In this document: positions 1 through 8,132 of the stretch, piece by piece
Numbering within the stretch: position 1 is the stretch's first letter
Layout of the letters: each line of letters opens with the position of its first letter
Assembly (NCBI GenBank): GCA_019242135.1
Contig: JAFAWC010000533.1
Coordinates: 1-8,132 of the forward strand
Direction: 5' to 3'
DNA length: 8,132 nt
DNA from: Mycobacteriaceae bacterium
GTDB taxonomy: Bacteria; Actinomycetota; Actinomycetes; Mycobacteriales; Mycobacteriaceae
Translations under genes and position numbers: made by a program
The notes under the pieces: generated by a model
What the model saw: the letters and a program-made list of their open reading frames with translations, nothing else
The model's database searches: none
Told to the model about the DNA's origin: nothing

Positions 1-423
1 TTCACCGCGCAGCCCGGTTCGCTGCGCCGTCCGAACGGACAGGCGTTCACCAGTCATCTGTCGGGTCAGGACATGGCGACGTTGCTGCGCACCGGCTATG
101 TCCCGGTCGCGTTCGTGATGGGCAACTGCGTATTCCACATCGCCGTGCAGGGGCTCATGCAGACACTGCGGCAGGCCGGGCGCAATGTCGAGATGCCGCA
201 GTGGACGCAGGGCAGCTACGAGTCACGCGAACTGGCGATGTCGCGCATGCAGAGCGAGGCCGAGCGTGACGGCGGAACCGGCATCGTGGGCGTGCACTTC
301 GCGATCTCGAACTACGCGTGGGGCCACCATACGGTCGAGTTCTACGCCGCGGGCACGGCTGTGCGGCGCGGCGGCAAAGCCGACACCATCACCCCGTCGT
401 TCGTTTTGCCAATGTCCGGTTGA
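1..423 (+). CDS. YbjQ-type heavy-metal-binding-fold protein, 3' part only
   Basis: The reading frame is open from the first base and ends at the TGA at 421-423, so 140 C-terminal residues are visible and the true start lies upstream. The Met codon at 73 is internal, because the 24 codons before it read well as protein. The visible part resembles the YbjQ/DUF74 fold (Pfam 'putative heavy-metal-binding'). It has a helix rich in Met, Glu and Ala (visible residues about 75-89), then a Gly-rich turn and strand (GGTGIVGVHF), then a closing strand of the type EFYAAGTAV (visible residues 113-121). YbjQ proteins form small oligomeric beta-rich assemblies; metal binding was proposed from structure and no reaction is established. 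There is no transmembrane segment or signal in the visible part. It overlaps the next gene by one base, so the two are probably translated together. The family call is by pattern recognition; the function is unknown. Confidence 0.7.
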   Translation, partial: FTAQPGSLRRPNGQAFTSHLSGQDMATLLRTGYVPVAFVMGNCVFHIAVQGLMQTLRQAGRNVEMPQWTQGSYESRELAMSRMQSEAERDGGTGIVGVHFAISNYAWGHHTVEFYAAGTAVRRGGKADTITPSFVLPMSG

Positions 424-800
424 TGAGCGACTACGACCCCGAGCGAGTCAGCCGGGCCGTGGCAGAGGCGCTCGCCGGCCCCGGGGGAGTGGCGCTGGTG
501 CTCGGGGTGTTCGCCGGCGTCGCAGGAGTGGTCCACATTCCCGCCCAGCGGGGTTTGTTCCGGTCACGACCCGAGCGGATCCAGATCGGCGACTGGCGCT
601 ATGAGGTGACCAACGACGGCCGGCTGAGCGCTGCGCACGTGGTGAACGGCATCGTCATCGCCGAGGAGACCCTTGCCGCCGCGGCTGTCGGGCCGCACGT
701 CGCACGTGCGGTCGGGCAGGTCGTCACCCGCTACGGGGCCACCGTCGTCCCCCATGTCGAGGCCGCCGTGGAGGCCCTCAACGCCAGCACCGGGCGGTGA
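423..800 (+). CDS. Small uncharacterised mycobacterial protein (DUF5073-like)
   Basis: This 125-residue protein starts at the ATG at 423-425, which shares its A with the upstream TGA (TGATG overlap). No Shine-Dalgarno sequence is visible, so translational coupling to the YbjQ-like gene is likely. An in-frame extension back to 318 would lie inside the upstream gene and is rejected. Residues 20-40 are hydrophobic and Gly/Val/Ala-rich, starting at GPGGVALVLGVF. This could be a buried helix or a weak membrane segment. The middle (about 44-86) is beta-like with the block IQIGDWRYEV, and the C-terminus (about 87-120) is an Ala/Val-rich amphipathic helix. There are no cysteines and no catalytic motif I recognise. 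From memory it resembles the mycobacterial DUF5073 family, whose function is unknown; that assignment needs a profile search. Codon use matches its neighbours. Confidence 0.7.
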   Translation: MSDYDPERVSRAVAEALAGPGGVALVLGVFAGVAGVVHIPAQRGLFRSRPERIQIGDWRYEVTNDGRLSAAHVVNGIVIAEETLAAAAVGPHVARAVGQVVTRYGATVVPHVEAAVEALNASTGR

Positions 801-832
801 CCGCCGAAGACCAGCGACAATGCCGACGGCTC

Positions 833-838
833 TACAGT
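833..838 (+). promoter_or_regulatory. Putative -10 element for the molybdenum hydroxylase operon
   Basis: TACAGT fits the mycobacterial TANNNT -10 pattern and ends seven bases before the GTG at 846. Transcription would then begin at or next to that codon and give a leaderless mRNA. It sits in the 45-base gap after the DUF5073-like gene. No clear -35 hexamer is visible, which is common for mycobacterial promoters. The spacing argument is inference. Confidence 0.45.
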
Positions 839-845
839 GGGTGTA

Positions 846-1439
846 GTGGACGAGGGGCATCGCATCGAGCTGAACCGCCGGACGTTCGTGGGGGCATCGG
901 TCGCGCTGGGCGGGGCGGTCGCGGCGGGAACGGTGATCGCGCGGCACAACGGGCACGGCGACCACGACGAGCACCAGACGTCGGAGATCCATCTGCGAAT
1001 CAACGGCGAGGAACGCACGTTCACCGTCGACAACCGCACTTCGCTGCTGGACCTGCTGCGAGAACAGGCGGGCCTGCCCGGCACGAAGAAGGGCTGCGAC
1101 CAGGGCGCCTGCGGCGCGTGCACGGTGCTGGTCGGTGGCCGACGGTTCAACGCGTGTCTGTCGTTGGCGGTGATGCACGACGGTGCCGACATCACCACCA
1201 TCGAGGGGTTGTCCGACGGCGTACGGCTGCACCCGTTGCAGCAAGCGTTCATCGACGAGGACGCGTTTCAGTGCGGCTACTGCACGGCCGGGCAGATCAT
1301 GTCCGGTGTCGGCTGTATCACCGAGGGCCACACCGGGTCACCGGCCGAGATCAGTGAATGGATGAGCGGCAACATCTGTCGCTGCGGCGCCTACACGAAC
1401 ATCGTCAATGCGGTCACTGCCGCGGCGAAGGCTCGCTAG
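846..1439 (+). CDS. Tat-exported 2Fe-2S subunit of a PaoABC-type aldehyde oxidoreductase
   Basis: This 197-residue protein is the small electron-transfer subunit of a xanthine dehydrogenase-family enzyme. It passes electrons between the molybdenum centre and FAD through two 2Fe-2S clusters. The N-terminus carries a twin-arginine signal: Arg11-Arg12 in NRRTFV, then a hydrophobic Ala/Gly/Val stretch to about residue 32, with possible cleavage after VIA. A short His/Asp/Glu-rich linker follows (34-47). The plant-type ferredoxin domain spans about 47-120 with Cys84, Cys89, Cys92 and Cys104. The four-helix domain (about 125-195) has Cys143, Cys146, Cys178 and Cys180 in the CGYC and CRC motifs. All eight ligands are present. 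The GTG at 846 is preferred over the GTG at 837 because 837 falls inside the putative -10 element. The stop lies five bases before the FAD subunit. E. coli PaoA (YagT) has the same Tat-plus-2Fe-2S layout. The substrate cannot be read from this subunit. Confidence 0.92.
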   Translation: MDEGHRIELNRRTFVGASVALGGAVAAGTVIARHNGHGDHDEHQTSEIHLRINGEERTFTVDNRTSLLDLLREQAGLPGTKKGCDQGACGACTVLVGGRRFNACLSLAVMHDGADITTIEGLSDGVRLHPLQQAFIDEDAFQCGYCTAGQIMSGVGCITEGHTGSPAEISEWMSGNICRCGAYTNIVNAVTAAAKAR

Positions 1440-1444
1440 GACCC

Positions 1445-2422
1445 GTGTTCCCGTTCCGCTACACCAGGGCGACCGACGAGCAGTCGGCGTTAGCGGCCGC
1501 GGCATCGGGGGCGCGCTACATCGCCGGGGGAACGACGCTCGTCGACCTGATGCGCGAAACCGTGGAACGGCCCGAGGTTGTCGTCGACATCAATGCACTG
1601 CCCTACACGTCGATCGAGCTGGGACCGACCAACGTGCGCATCGGCTCACTTGTCCGAATGTCTGATCTCGCCGCTCATCCCGGTGTGCGCCAGCAGGTCC
1701 CGCTGATCGCTCAAGCCCTCGAGCTCAGCGCGTCGGCGCAGCTGCGCAACATGGCATCCATCGGCGGCAATCTCATGCAGCGTCCGAGATGCCTTTATTT
1801 CCGCGATGTCTCGGCGTCATGCAACCGACGCGACCCCGGCAGCGGATGCGCTGCGATCGGCGGGCGAAATCGCACCCACGCGATTCTGGGCACCAGCGAG
1901 CAGTGCATCGCGACCCATCCGTCAGACCTCGCGGTGGCCCTCGTCGCACTCGACGCGGTTATCGTCGTGCGAAACTCCAACGGCGAACGTCGCATTGCGA
2001 TAACCGACTTCTACCGTCAGCCCGGCACCACGCCGCAGCAGGAACACGTCCTAGGCGCGGGTGATCTCATCGTGGCCGTTGATGTCCCGCTCGGTCCGGA
2101 GGCCCGCCGATCGGGCTACCTGAAGGTACGCGACCGGCAGTCCTACGAATTCGCCTTGACGTCGGCGGCGGTGGCACTCGACGTCTCGGCGGGCACCGTC
2201 CGCAGCGCCCGAGTCGCCGTCGGCGGGGTGGCCACCGTCCCGTGGCGGCTGCCCGCGGTGGAAACCGCGCTGCGCGGTCAGCCCGCCAGCGCCGACGTGT
2301 TCAAGAACGCAGCGGCGATGGCTGCCGATGGCGCTAAACCCCTGTCGGAGAACGGGTTCAAGGTGGAACTGGTCAAACGAACCGTCGAGAGACAACTGGC
2401 GACGGTGGCGGCGATGCCATGA
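1445..2422 (+). CDS. FAD-binding subunit with extra Fe-S cysteines, PaoB/YagS type
   Basis: This 325-residue protein is the medium FAD-binding subunit. Its PCMH-type FAD domain has the loop AGGTTLVDLM at 27-36 and the second FAD motif ASIGGNL at 105-111. The C-terminal CO-dehydrogenase flavoprotein domain begins near 215. Between the FAD motifs and the C-terminal domain lie Cys116, Cys126, Cys135 and Cys154, beginning in RPRCLYFRD and continuing through NRRDPGSGC. This insertion is typical of the PaoB/YagS and 4-hydroxybenzoyl-CoA reductase beta type, where it binds a 4Fe-4S cluster; ordinary xanthine dehydrogenase FAD domains lack it. The GTG at 1445 is chosen because the protein aligns from FPFRYTRA as in homologues; further upstream the frame runs under the 2Fe-2S gene. 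Only a weak AGGA (1438-1441) precedes it. The stop overlaps the start of the next gene by four bases (ATGA). There is no signal peptide; it presumably travels with the small subunit. Confidence 0.9.
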   Translation: MFPFRYTRATDEQSALAAAASGARYIAGGTTLVDLMRETVERPEVVVDINALPYTSIELGPTNVRIGSLVRMSDLAAHPGVRQQVPLIAQALELSASAQLRNMASIGGNLMQRPRCLYFRDVSASCNRRDPGSGCAAIGGRNRTHAILGTSEQCIATHPSDLAVALVALDAVIVVRNSNGERRIAITDFYRQPGTTPQQEHVLGAGDLIVAVDVPLGPEARRSGYLKVRDRQSYEFALTSAAVALDVSAGTVRSARVAVGGVATVPWRLPAVETALRGQPASADVFKNAAAMAADGAKPLSENGFKVELVKRTVERQLATVAAMP

Positions 2423-4590
2423 CGTATCCCCTGTCCACCGCCCAAGTCGTCAGCGGTCAACCCGTCACCCGGGTCGACGGACCGCTGAAGGTCACGGGCA
2501 AGGCCACCTATGCGGCCGATAACCAGATCCCCGGCCTTCTCTACGGTGCCCTGGTGTGCAGCACGGTGGCGCGCGGCACCGTGAGCCAGGTGGATAGCGC
2601 TGCGGCACTGCGGCATCACGGCGTGCTGCGGGTGCTGAGCGACTTCACCGGAGTCAAACTCCCGTTCGACGCCGGTCGGGTCGCCTTTTTCGGTCAGCCC
2701 GTCGCCGTGGTGGTCGCCGCGACACTTGACGCCGCCGTGCACGGCGCCTCGTTGGTAGACCTGCGCTTCTCGAGTCAGTTCCAGCAGACGGATATCGATG
2801 CGCCGCAAGCGGTTGCACGGGACGCGCGCAACACCCGCGATTACGCGCGCGGCGACGCCGATGACGCGATGCGATCCGCCGCCGTGGTCAGCGACCTCAG
2901 TTACTCGATCGCCCGCAACAACCACAACCCGATGGAGCTGCCCGCCACGATCGCGAAATGGGACGGCGACCGGCTCACCGTGTGGGACAAGGTCCAAAGC
3001 ATCAGCTCGGCACAGCAGGCATACGCCCAGGCTTTCGGCGTCGCCGAGGACCACGTGCGGGTGATATCCCCGTTTGTCGGAGGGGCGTTCGGCAGCGCCG
3101 GACACACCTGGCCGCATCAGCTGCTGGCCGCGTTCGCGGCACGGCAGCTGCGACGACCCGTGAAGCTGGTGCTCACCCGCAAGCAGATGTACAGCGGGAT
3201 CGGCTACCGGCCGAGCAGCCGCCAGCGAGTGGTCATCGGGGCCGATCCATCGGGAAACATCACCGCGATCAGCCACGACGGGCGCACCGAGACCGCCGTT
3301 TACGATCTCTACGAGGACGGCGGCCTCACCACGAGTCCGCGTTTCGTCTACCAGGCGCCCAACATGCGTTCGACCTATCGCGTCGTGCCGCTCGACGTGA
3401 ACCTGCCAACGTTCATGCGCGGTCCGGGCGCGGTCACGGGCACATTTGCGCTGGAATCGAGCATCGACGACTTGGCGTTCCGCCTGGGCGTGGATCCCAT
3501 CGAGTTGCGGCTGCGCAACGAACCCGACCGCGACCAGACCACGGGCAGACCGTTTTCGACGCGCCGGCTCACCGAATGCCTCCAGCAGGGCGCGTCGGCT
3601 TTCGGGTGGAGTCGGCGAAACGCAGTCCCGCGCGCGACCCGCGACGCTGATCAGCTTGTCGGAATCGGCGTGGCGGCGGCGGCCTATCACACGACGCGCA
3701 GCCAATGCGCGGCGCTGGCGCGTGTGCATGCCGACGGCACCGCCGAGGTGCAAAGCGGAACCAGCGACATGGGACCCGGAACGTACACGTCGGTGACGCA
3801 GGTCGCCGCCGACGCACTGGGCCTGCCGATCAGCCGGGTCAAATTCACGCTGGGCGACAGCGCCTACCCCGCGGCGCCGTCGCACTCGGGCTCGCGGACC
3901 ATGGCCAGCGTCGGGTCGGCGGTGTTCACCGTCGCGGGCATGTTGCGCGACAGATTCGTCCGCACAGCGGTGGTCGACCCGGGTTCCCCACTCAACGGGT
4001 TGCGGCCAGAGGATGTCGGCGTCACCGACGGCCGGATGTTCGCGATCAGCCGCCCGGATCAGGGCGAGGCCTATCAGGACCTGTTGCGGCGTCGCGGCTG
4101 GGCGAGCCTGGATACCGAACAGACCTGGACGCCGGGAGACGCCGACAAGCAGTACTCGATGTACGCCTACGGCGCGGTTTTCGCCGAGGTTGCGGTGGAC
4201 GAATCGCTCGGCACCGTCCGGATCCGCCGCGTGTACGGCTGCTACGACGCCGGCCGGGTGATCAATCCGAAGCTGGCGCACAGCCAGGCCATCGGAGGCA
4301 TGGTCGGTGGTATCGGGATGGCGCTGTTGGAGGGCACCTACCTGGACTACCGCGACGGGCGGGTGGTCAACGCGAACATGTCCGACTATCTGGTCCCGGT
4401 GAACGCCGACGTTCCGTCGCTCGACGCGACGTTCTTGCCCGGGGAGGACACGATCGTTGACCCGATCGGCGTCAAAGGCCTCGGTGAATTGGTGATTGTC
4501 GGTGTGCCCGCCGCGATCGCGAACGCGGTGTTCAACGCCACCGGCAGACGGGTCACCGACCTGCCCATCACGCTGGAGAAGCTGCTGTGA
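2419..4590 (+). CDS. Molybdopterin-binding catalytic subunit, PaoC/YagR-type aldehyde oxidoreductase
   Basis: This 723-residue protein is the catalytic large subunit and should hydroxylate aldehydes to carboxylic acids at a molybdenum cofactor. E. coli PaoC is about 730 residues, so it is full length. The aldehyde oxidase a/b hammerhead domain occupies about 23-125, with the motif [17 protein letters not shown] at 18-34. The Moco-binding domain follows from about 140 to the end. Visible cofactor motifs are GGAFGSAGH (221-229), RGPGA (334-338), [15 protein letters not shown] (448-462) and GVKGLGE (684-690). Glu690 of that last motif is the expected catalytic base. The RGPGA loop differs from the usual RAPGE/RAPGH. 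There is no signal peptide, consistent with export bound to the Tat-tagged subunit. The ATG overlaps the FAD subunit stop by four bases. No XdhC/PaoD-type maturation gene follows. An aldehyde substrate is inferred from the PaoABC architecture; a purine or another N-heterocycle is not excluded. Confidence 0.92.
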   Translation: MTYPLSTAQVVSGQPVTRVDGPLKVTGKATYAADNQIPGLLYGALVCSTVARGTVSQVDSAAALRHHGVLRVLSDFTGVKLPFDAGRVAFFGQPVAVVVAATLDAAVHGASLVDLRFSSQFQQTDIDAPQAVARDARNTRDYARGDADDAMRSAAVVSDLSYSIARNNHNPMELPATIAKWDGDRLTVWDKVQSISSAQQAYAQAFGVAEDHVRVISPFVGGAFGSAGHTWPHQLLAAFAARQLRRPVKLVLTRKQMYSGIGYRPSSRQRVVIGADPSGNITAISHDGRTETAVYDLYEDGGLTTSPRFVYQAPNMRSTYRVVPLDVNLPTFMRGPGAVTGTFALESSIDDLAFRLGVDPIELRLRNEPDRDQTTGRPFSTRRLTECLQQGASAFGWSRRNAVPRATRDADQLVGIGVAAAAYHTTRSQCAALARVHADGTAEVQSGTSDMGPGTYTSVTQVAADALGLPISRVKFTLGDSAYPAAPSHSGSRTMASVGSAVFTVAGMLRDRFVRTAVVDPGSPLNGLRPEDVGVTDGRMFAISRPDQGEAYQDLLRRRGWASLDTEQTWTPGDADKQYSMYAYGAVFAEVAVDESLGTVRIRRVYGCYDAGRVINPKLAHSQAIGGMVGGIGMALLEGTYLDYRDGRVVNANMSDYLVPVNADVPSLDATFLPGEDTIVDPIGVKGLGELVIVGVPAAIANAVFNATGRRVTDLPITLEKLL

Positions 4591-4598
4591 TGCTCGAC

Positions 4599-4604
4599 TA
4601 GGCT
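4599..4604 (+). promoter_or_regulatory. Putative -10 element for thyX
   Basis: TAGGCT matches TANNNT and ends eight bases before the thyX GTG at 4613, inside the 22-base gap after the molybdopterin subunit. If used, thyX would be transcribed as an almost or fully leaderless mRNA, independent of the upstream operon. Any -35 region would lie within the upstream coding sequence. Confidence 0.4.
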
Positions 4605-4612
4605 GCTACACC

Positions 4613-6315
<1,703 letters not shown>

Positions 6316-6343
6316 TTGCAACCTCGTCCGCCGGGCGGCTCCG

Positions 6344-8020
6344 GTGATATCCGACCTCAGGCCGCCGGGTGCCCTGGTGCCCGGCGCCCTTCGCGTGACC
6401 GCGCTCGGCGGGGTCAGCGAAATCGGTCGCAACATGACCGTTTTCGAGCACCTCGGTCGGTTGCTCATCGTGGACTGCGGAGTGCTGTTCCCCGGGCATG
6501 ACGAGCCCGCGGTGGATCTCATCCTGCCCGACCTGCGCCACATCGAGAACCGGCTCGACGACGTGGAGGCCCTGCTGCTCACCCATGCCCACGAAGATCA
6601 CATCGGGGCGATTCCGTATCTGCTGAGGTTGCGTCCGGACATTCCTGTCGTCGGTTCGAAGTTCACGCTGGCGCTGGTGGCCGAGAAATGCCGCGAGCAC
6701 AGGATCAAACCGGCGTTCACCGAAGTAGCTGAGGGCAGCCGCACCACCCACGGCGCGTTCGAGTGCGAGTTCTTCGCCGTCAACCACTCCATACCGGATG
6801 CGCTTGCCATCGCGATCCGTACCGGCGCGGGCACCGTCTTGCACACCGGCGACATCAAGTTCGATCAACTGCCGCTGGACCGTCGTCCCACTGACCTGCC
6901 CGGGATGTCGCGGCTGGGTGACAGCGGTGTCGACTTGCTGCTGGTCGACTCGACCAATGCCGAACTGCCGGGAGTGGGGCCGTCAGAAAGCGAGATCGGC
7001 CCGGCGCTGCACCGGCTGATCCGCTCCGCCGACGGTCGAGTGATCGTCGCGTGCTTTGCGTCGAATGTCGCCCGGGTGCAGCAGATCATCGACGCCGCGG
7101 TGGCGCTGGGCCGCAAGGTCTCGTTCGTGGGCCGGTCGATGGTGCGCAACATGGGCATCGCGCGCGAGCTCGGGTTTCTGCGGGCCGCCGACGATGTCGT
7201 GGTCGATATCGGCGCTGCCGAACTCATGCCGCCCGAACGGGTGCTGCTGATCACCACCGGCACGCAGGGTGAGCCGATGTCGGCGCTTTCTCGGATGTCC
7301 CGCGGCGAGCATCGCAGCATCACCTTGACCTCCGGAGACCTGATCGTGTTGTCGTCGTCGCTGATCCCGGGAAACGAGGAGGCGGTGTACGGCGTGATCG
7401 ACGCGCTGTCCAAGATCGGCGCGAGGGTGGTCACGAACAACCAGGTACGGGTGCATGTTTCGGGGCATGCGCACGCCGGTGAGTTGCTGTTCCTGTACAA
7501 CGGGGTGCGTCCACGCAACGTGATGCCCGTGCACGGCACGTGGCGACACCTGCGCGCCAACGCCGCACTGGCCGCTCAGGCGGGCGTGCCGGACGAGTCG
7601 ATCCTGTTGGCGGAGAACGGCGTCAGCGTCGACCTGGTCGCCGGGAGAGCGCGCATCTCTGGTGCGGTCGCCGTCGGCAAGATGTTCGTCGACGGTCTGG
7701 TGCTTGGCGACGTCGGCGATGCGACGCTGGGCGAGCGGTTGATCCTGTCGTCGGGTTTCGTCGCGGTGACCGTCGTGGTCCGGCGTGGGACGGGCCGGCC
7801 TGCGGCCCCGGCGCTTCTGCACTCCCGGGGGTTCTCGGAAGACCCCAAGGCGCTGGAACCCGCGGCCCGCAAGGTCGAAGAGGAACTGGAACTGCTTGCC
7901 GAGGAGCACATTACCGAGCCCGCGCGCATCGCGCAGGCGGTGCGGCGTGTCGTCGGCAAATGGGTTGGGGACACCTACCGCCGCCAGCCGATGATCGTGC
8001 CGACAGTCATCGAGGTCTGA
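6344..8020 (+). CDS. rnj: Ribonuclease J (beta-CASP metallo-beta-lactamase nuclease)
   Basis: RNase J is a zinc-dependent 5'-to-3' exonuclease and endonuclease acting in mRNA decay and rRNA maturation in the cytoplasm. This 558-residue protein has the metallo-beta-lactamase core with HAHEDH at 81-86 (His81, His83, Asp85, His86), His148 (AVNHS) and Asp170 (LHTGDIKFD). The beta-CASP insertion spans about 200-365, including DSTNAE (202-207). The core closes with HVSGHAHAGE (371-380) and PVHGTW (395-400), and the C-terminal dimerisation domain begins near 450. Length and sequence match M. tuberculosis Rv2752c closely. The GTG at 6344 aligns the N-terminus (MISDLRPPGALVPGALRVTALGG over the same 23 positions) better than a frame extending into dapA. 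No good Shine-Dalgarno is visible. It lies 28 bases after dapA, the usual mycobacterial order. Confidence 0.97.
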   Translation: MISDLRPPGALVPGALRVTALGGVSEIGRNMTVFEHLGRLLIVDCGVLFPGHDEPAVDLILPDLRHIENRLDDVEALLLTHAHEDHIGAIPYLLRLRPDIPVVGSKFTLALVAEKCREHRIKPAFTEVAEGSRTTHGAFECEFFAVNHSIPDALAIAIRTGAGTVLHTGDIKFDQLPLDRRPTDLPGMSRLGDSGVDLLLVDSTNAELPGVGPSESEIGPALHRLIRSADGRVIVACFASNVARVQQIIDAAVALGRKVSFVGRSMVRNMGIARELGFLRAADDVVVDIGAAELMPPERVLLITTGTQGEPMSALSRMSRGEHRSITLTSGDLIVLSSSLIPGNEEAVYGVIDALSKIGARVVTNNQVRVHVSGHAHAGELLFLYNGVRPRNVMPVHGTWRHLRANAALAAQAGVPDESILLAENGVSVDLVAGRARISGAVAVGKMFVDGLVLGDVGDATLGERLILSSGFVAVTVVVRRGTGRPAAPALLHSRGFSEDPKALEPAARKVEEELELLAEEHITEPARIAQAVRRVVGKWVGDTYRRQPMIVPTVIEV

Positions 8021-8026
8021 GGGCGG

Positions 8027-8132
8027 CTAGCGCTTGTTGACGTAGCCCGCATCGACCGGCAACGCCACGCCGGTCACGTACCGCGCCGCGTCGGACACCA
8101 ACCACAGCACCGCGTTGGCGATGTCCTCGGGT
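8027..8132 (-). CDS. SDR-family oxidoreductase, C-terminal end only
   Basis: Read on the - strand, the frame enters at the window edge and ends at the TAG at 8029-8027. Thirty-four complete C-terminal codons are visible, running [20 protein letters not shown] and then [14 protein letters not shown]. The PEDIANAV helix, the FL/WLVSD-A-RYVTG segment and the LPVDAG strand are the standard ending of short-chain dehydrogenases that bind NAD(P) in a Rossmann fold. The SD-ARYVTGV-LPVDAG form is common in actinobacterial mycofactocin-coupled dehydrogenases. M. tuberculosis has the dehydrogenase Rv2750 convergent to rnj in this neighbourhood, so an orthologue is plausible. The catalytic Tyr and Lys and the nucleotide-binding motif lie outside the window, so substrate and cofactor type cannot be judged. 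Confidence 0.85.
   Translation of the reverse strand, partial: PEDIANAVLWLVSDAARYVTGVALPVDAGYVNKR

Noticed and set aside
837..845. GTG at 837 as the start of the 2Fe-2S subunit
   Set aside because: It overlaps the likely -10 element TACAGT and adds only three residues (MGV) before the GTG at 846, so 846 is the better choice.
564..1331. A 255-codon - strand open frame across the DUF5073-like gene and 2Fe-2S gene
   Set aside because: It runs opposite two supported genes and the intergenic promoter, with no recognisable protein features.
2278..4281. A 667-codon open frame on the - strand opposite the molybdopterin subunit
   Set aside because: It is antisense to a gene with clear cofactor motifs. 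Its translation is Arg/His/Gly-rich without domain features, the usual result of third-position GC bias in high-GC DNA.
6328..6338. GC-rich inverted repeat CCGCCGGGCGG before rnj as a terminator or regulator
   Set aside because: The possible stem is only three to five pairs with a minimal loop and no T-run. Such motifs are frequent by chance in DNA this GC-rich.
6983..7909. A 308-codon - strand open frame opposite rnj
   Set aside because: It is antisense to a strongly conserved RNase J, and its composition is typical of a shadow frame.

Overview
The window is high-GC, densely packed DNA with mostly GTG starts. The ThyX, DapA and RNase J proteins look like close orthologues of the Mycobacterium tuberculosis proteins: I recall the same lengths for all three (250, 300 and 558 residues) and near-identical motifs. 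The source is therefore most likely a Mycobacterium/Mycolicibacterium-type actinobacterium. Nearly every base is coding, and no gap exceeds about 50 bases. I see no tRNA or rRNA gene, insertion sequence, phage gene or CRISPR array.

Layout, all on the + strand except the last gene. (1) 1-800: the end of a YbjQ-type (heavy-metal-binding fold) protein, overlapped by one base by a small uncharacterised mycobacterial protein of 125 residues. (2) 846-4590: a three-gene molybdenum hydroxylase operon (xanthine dehydrogenase superfamily) with a 2Fe-2S subunit, a FAD subunit and a molybdopterin subunit. The 2Fe-2S subunit carries a twin-arginine export signal and the FAD subunit carries an extra cysteine cluster. 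Together these make it the PaoABC (YagTSR) type of exported aldehyde oxidoreductase rather than a cytoplasmic xanthine dehydrogenase. (3) 4613-8020: the housekeeping group thyX, dapA, rnj (flavin-dependent thymidylate synthase, dihydrodipicolinate synthase, ribonuclease J). (4) 8027-8132: the C-terminus of a short-chain dehydrogenase on the - strand, converging on rnj with only six bases between the stop codons.

How the genes work together: the three Pao-like subunits should assemble in the cytoplasm and be exported as one complex through the Tat signal of the small subunit, to oxidise aldehydes outside the membrane. The usual XdhC/PaoD maturation factor is not in this window. The thyX-dapA-rnj group links dTMP synthesis, diaminopimelate/lysine synthesis and RNA processing only by position. 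Three GTG starts (846, 4613, 5413) each lie seven or eight bases after a TANNNT hexamer, an arrangement suggesting leaderless mycobacterial promoters. I found no convincing evidence of a wholly new system. The most notable content is the exported aldehyde oxidase with its histidine-rich linker and the promoter/start arrangement.
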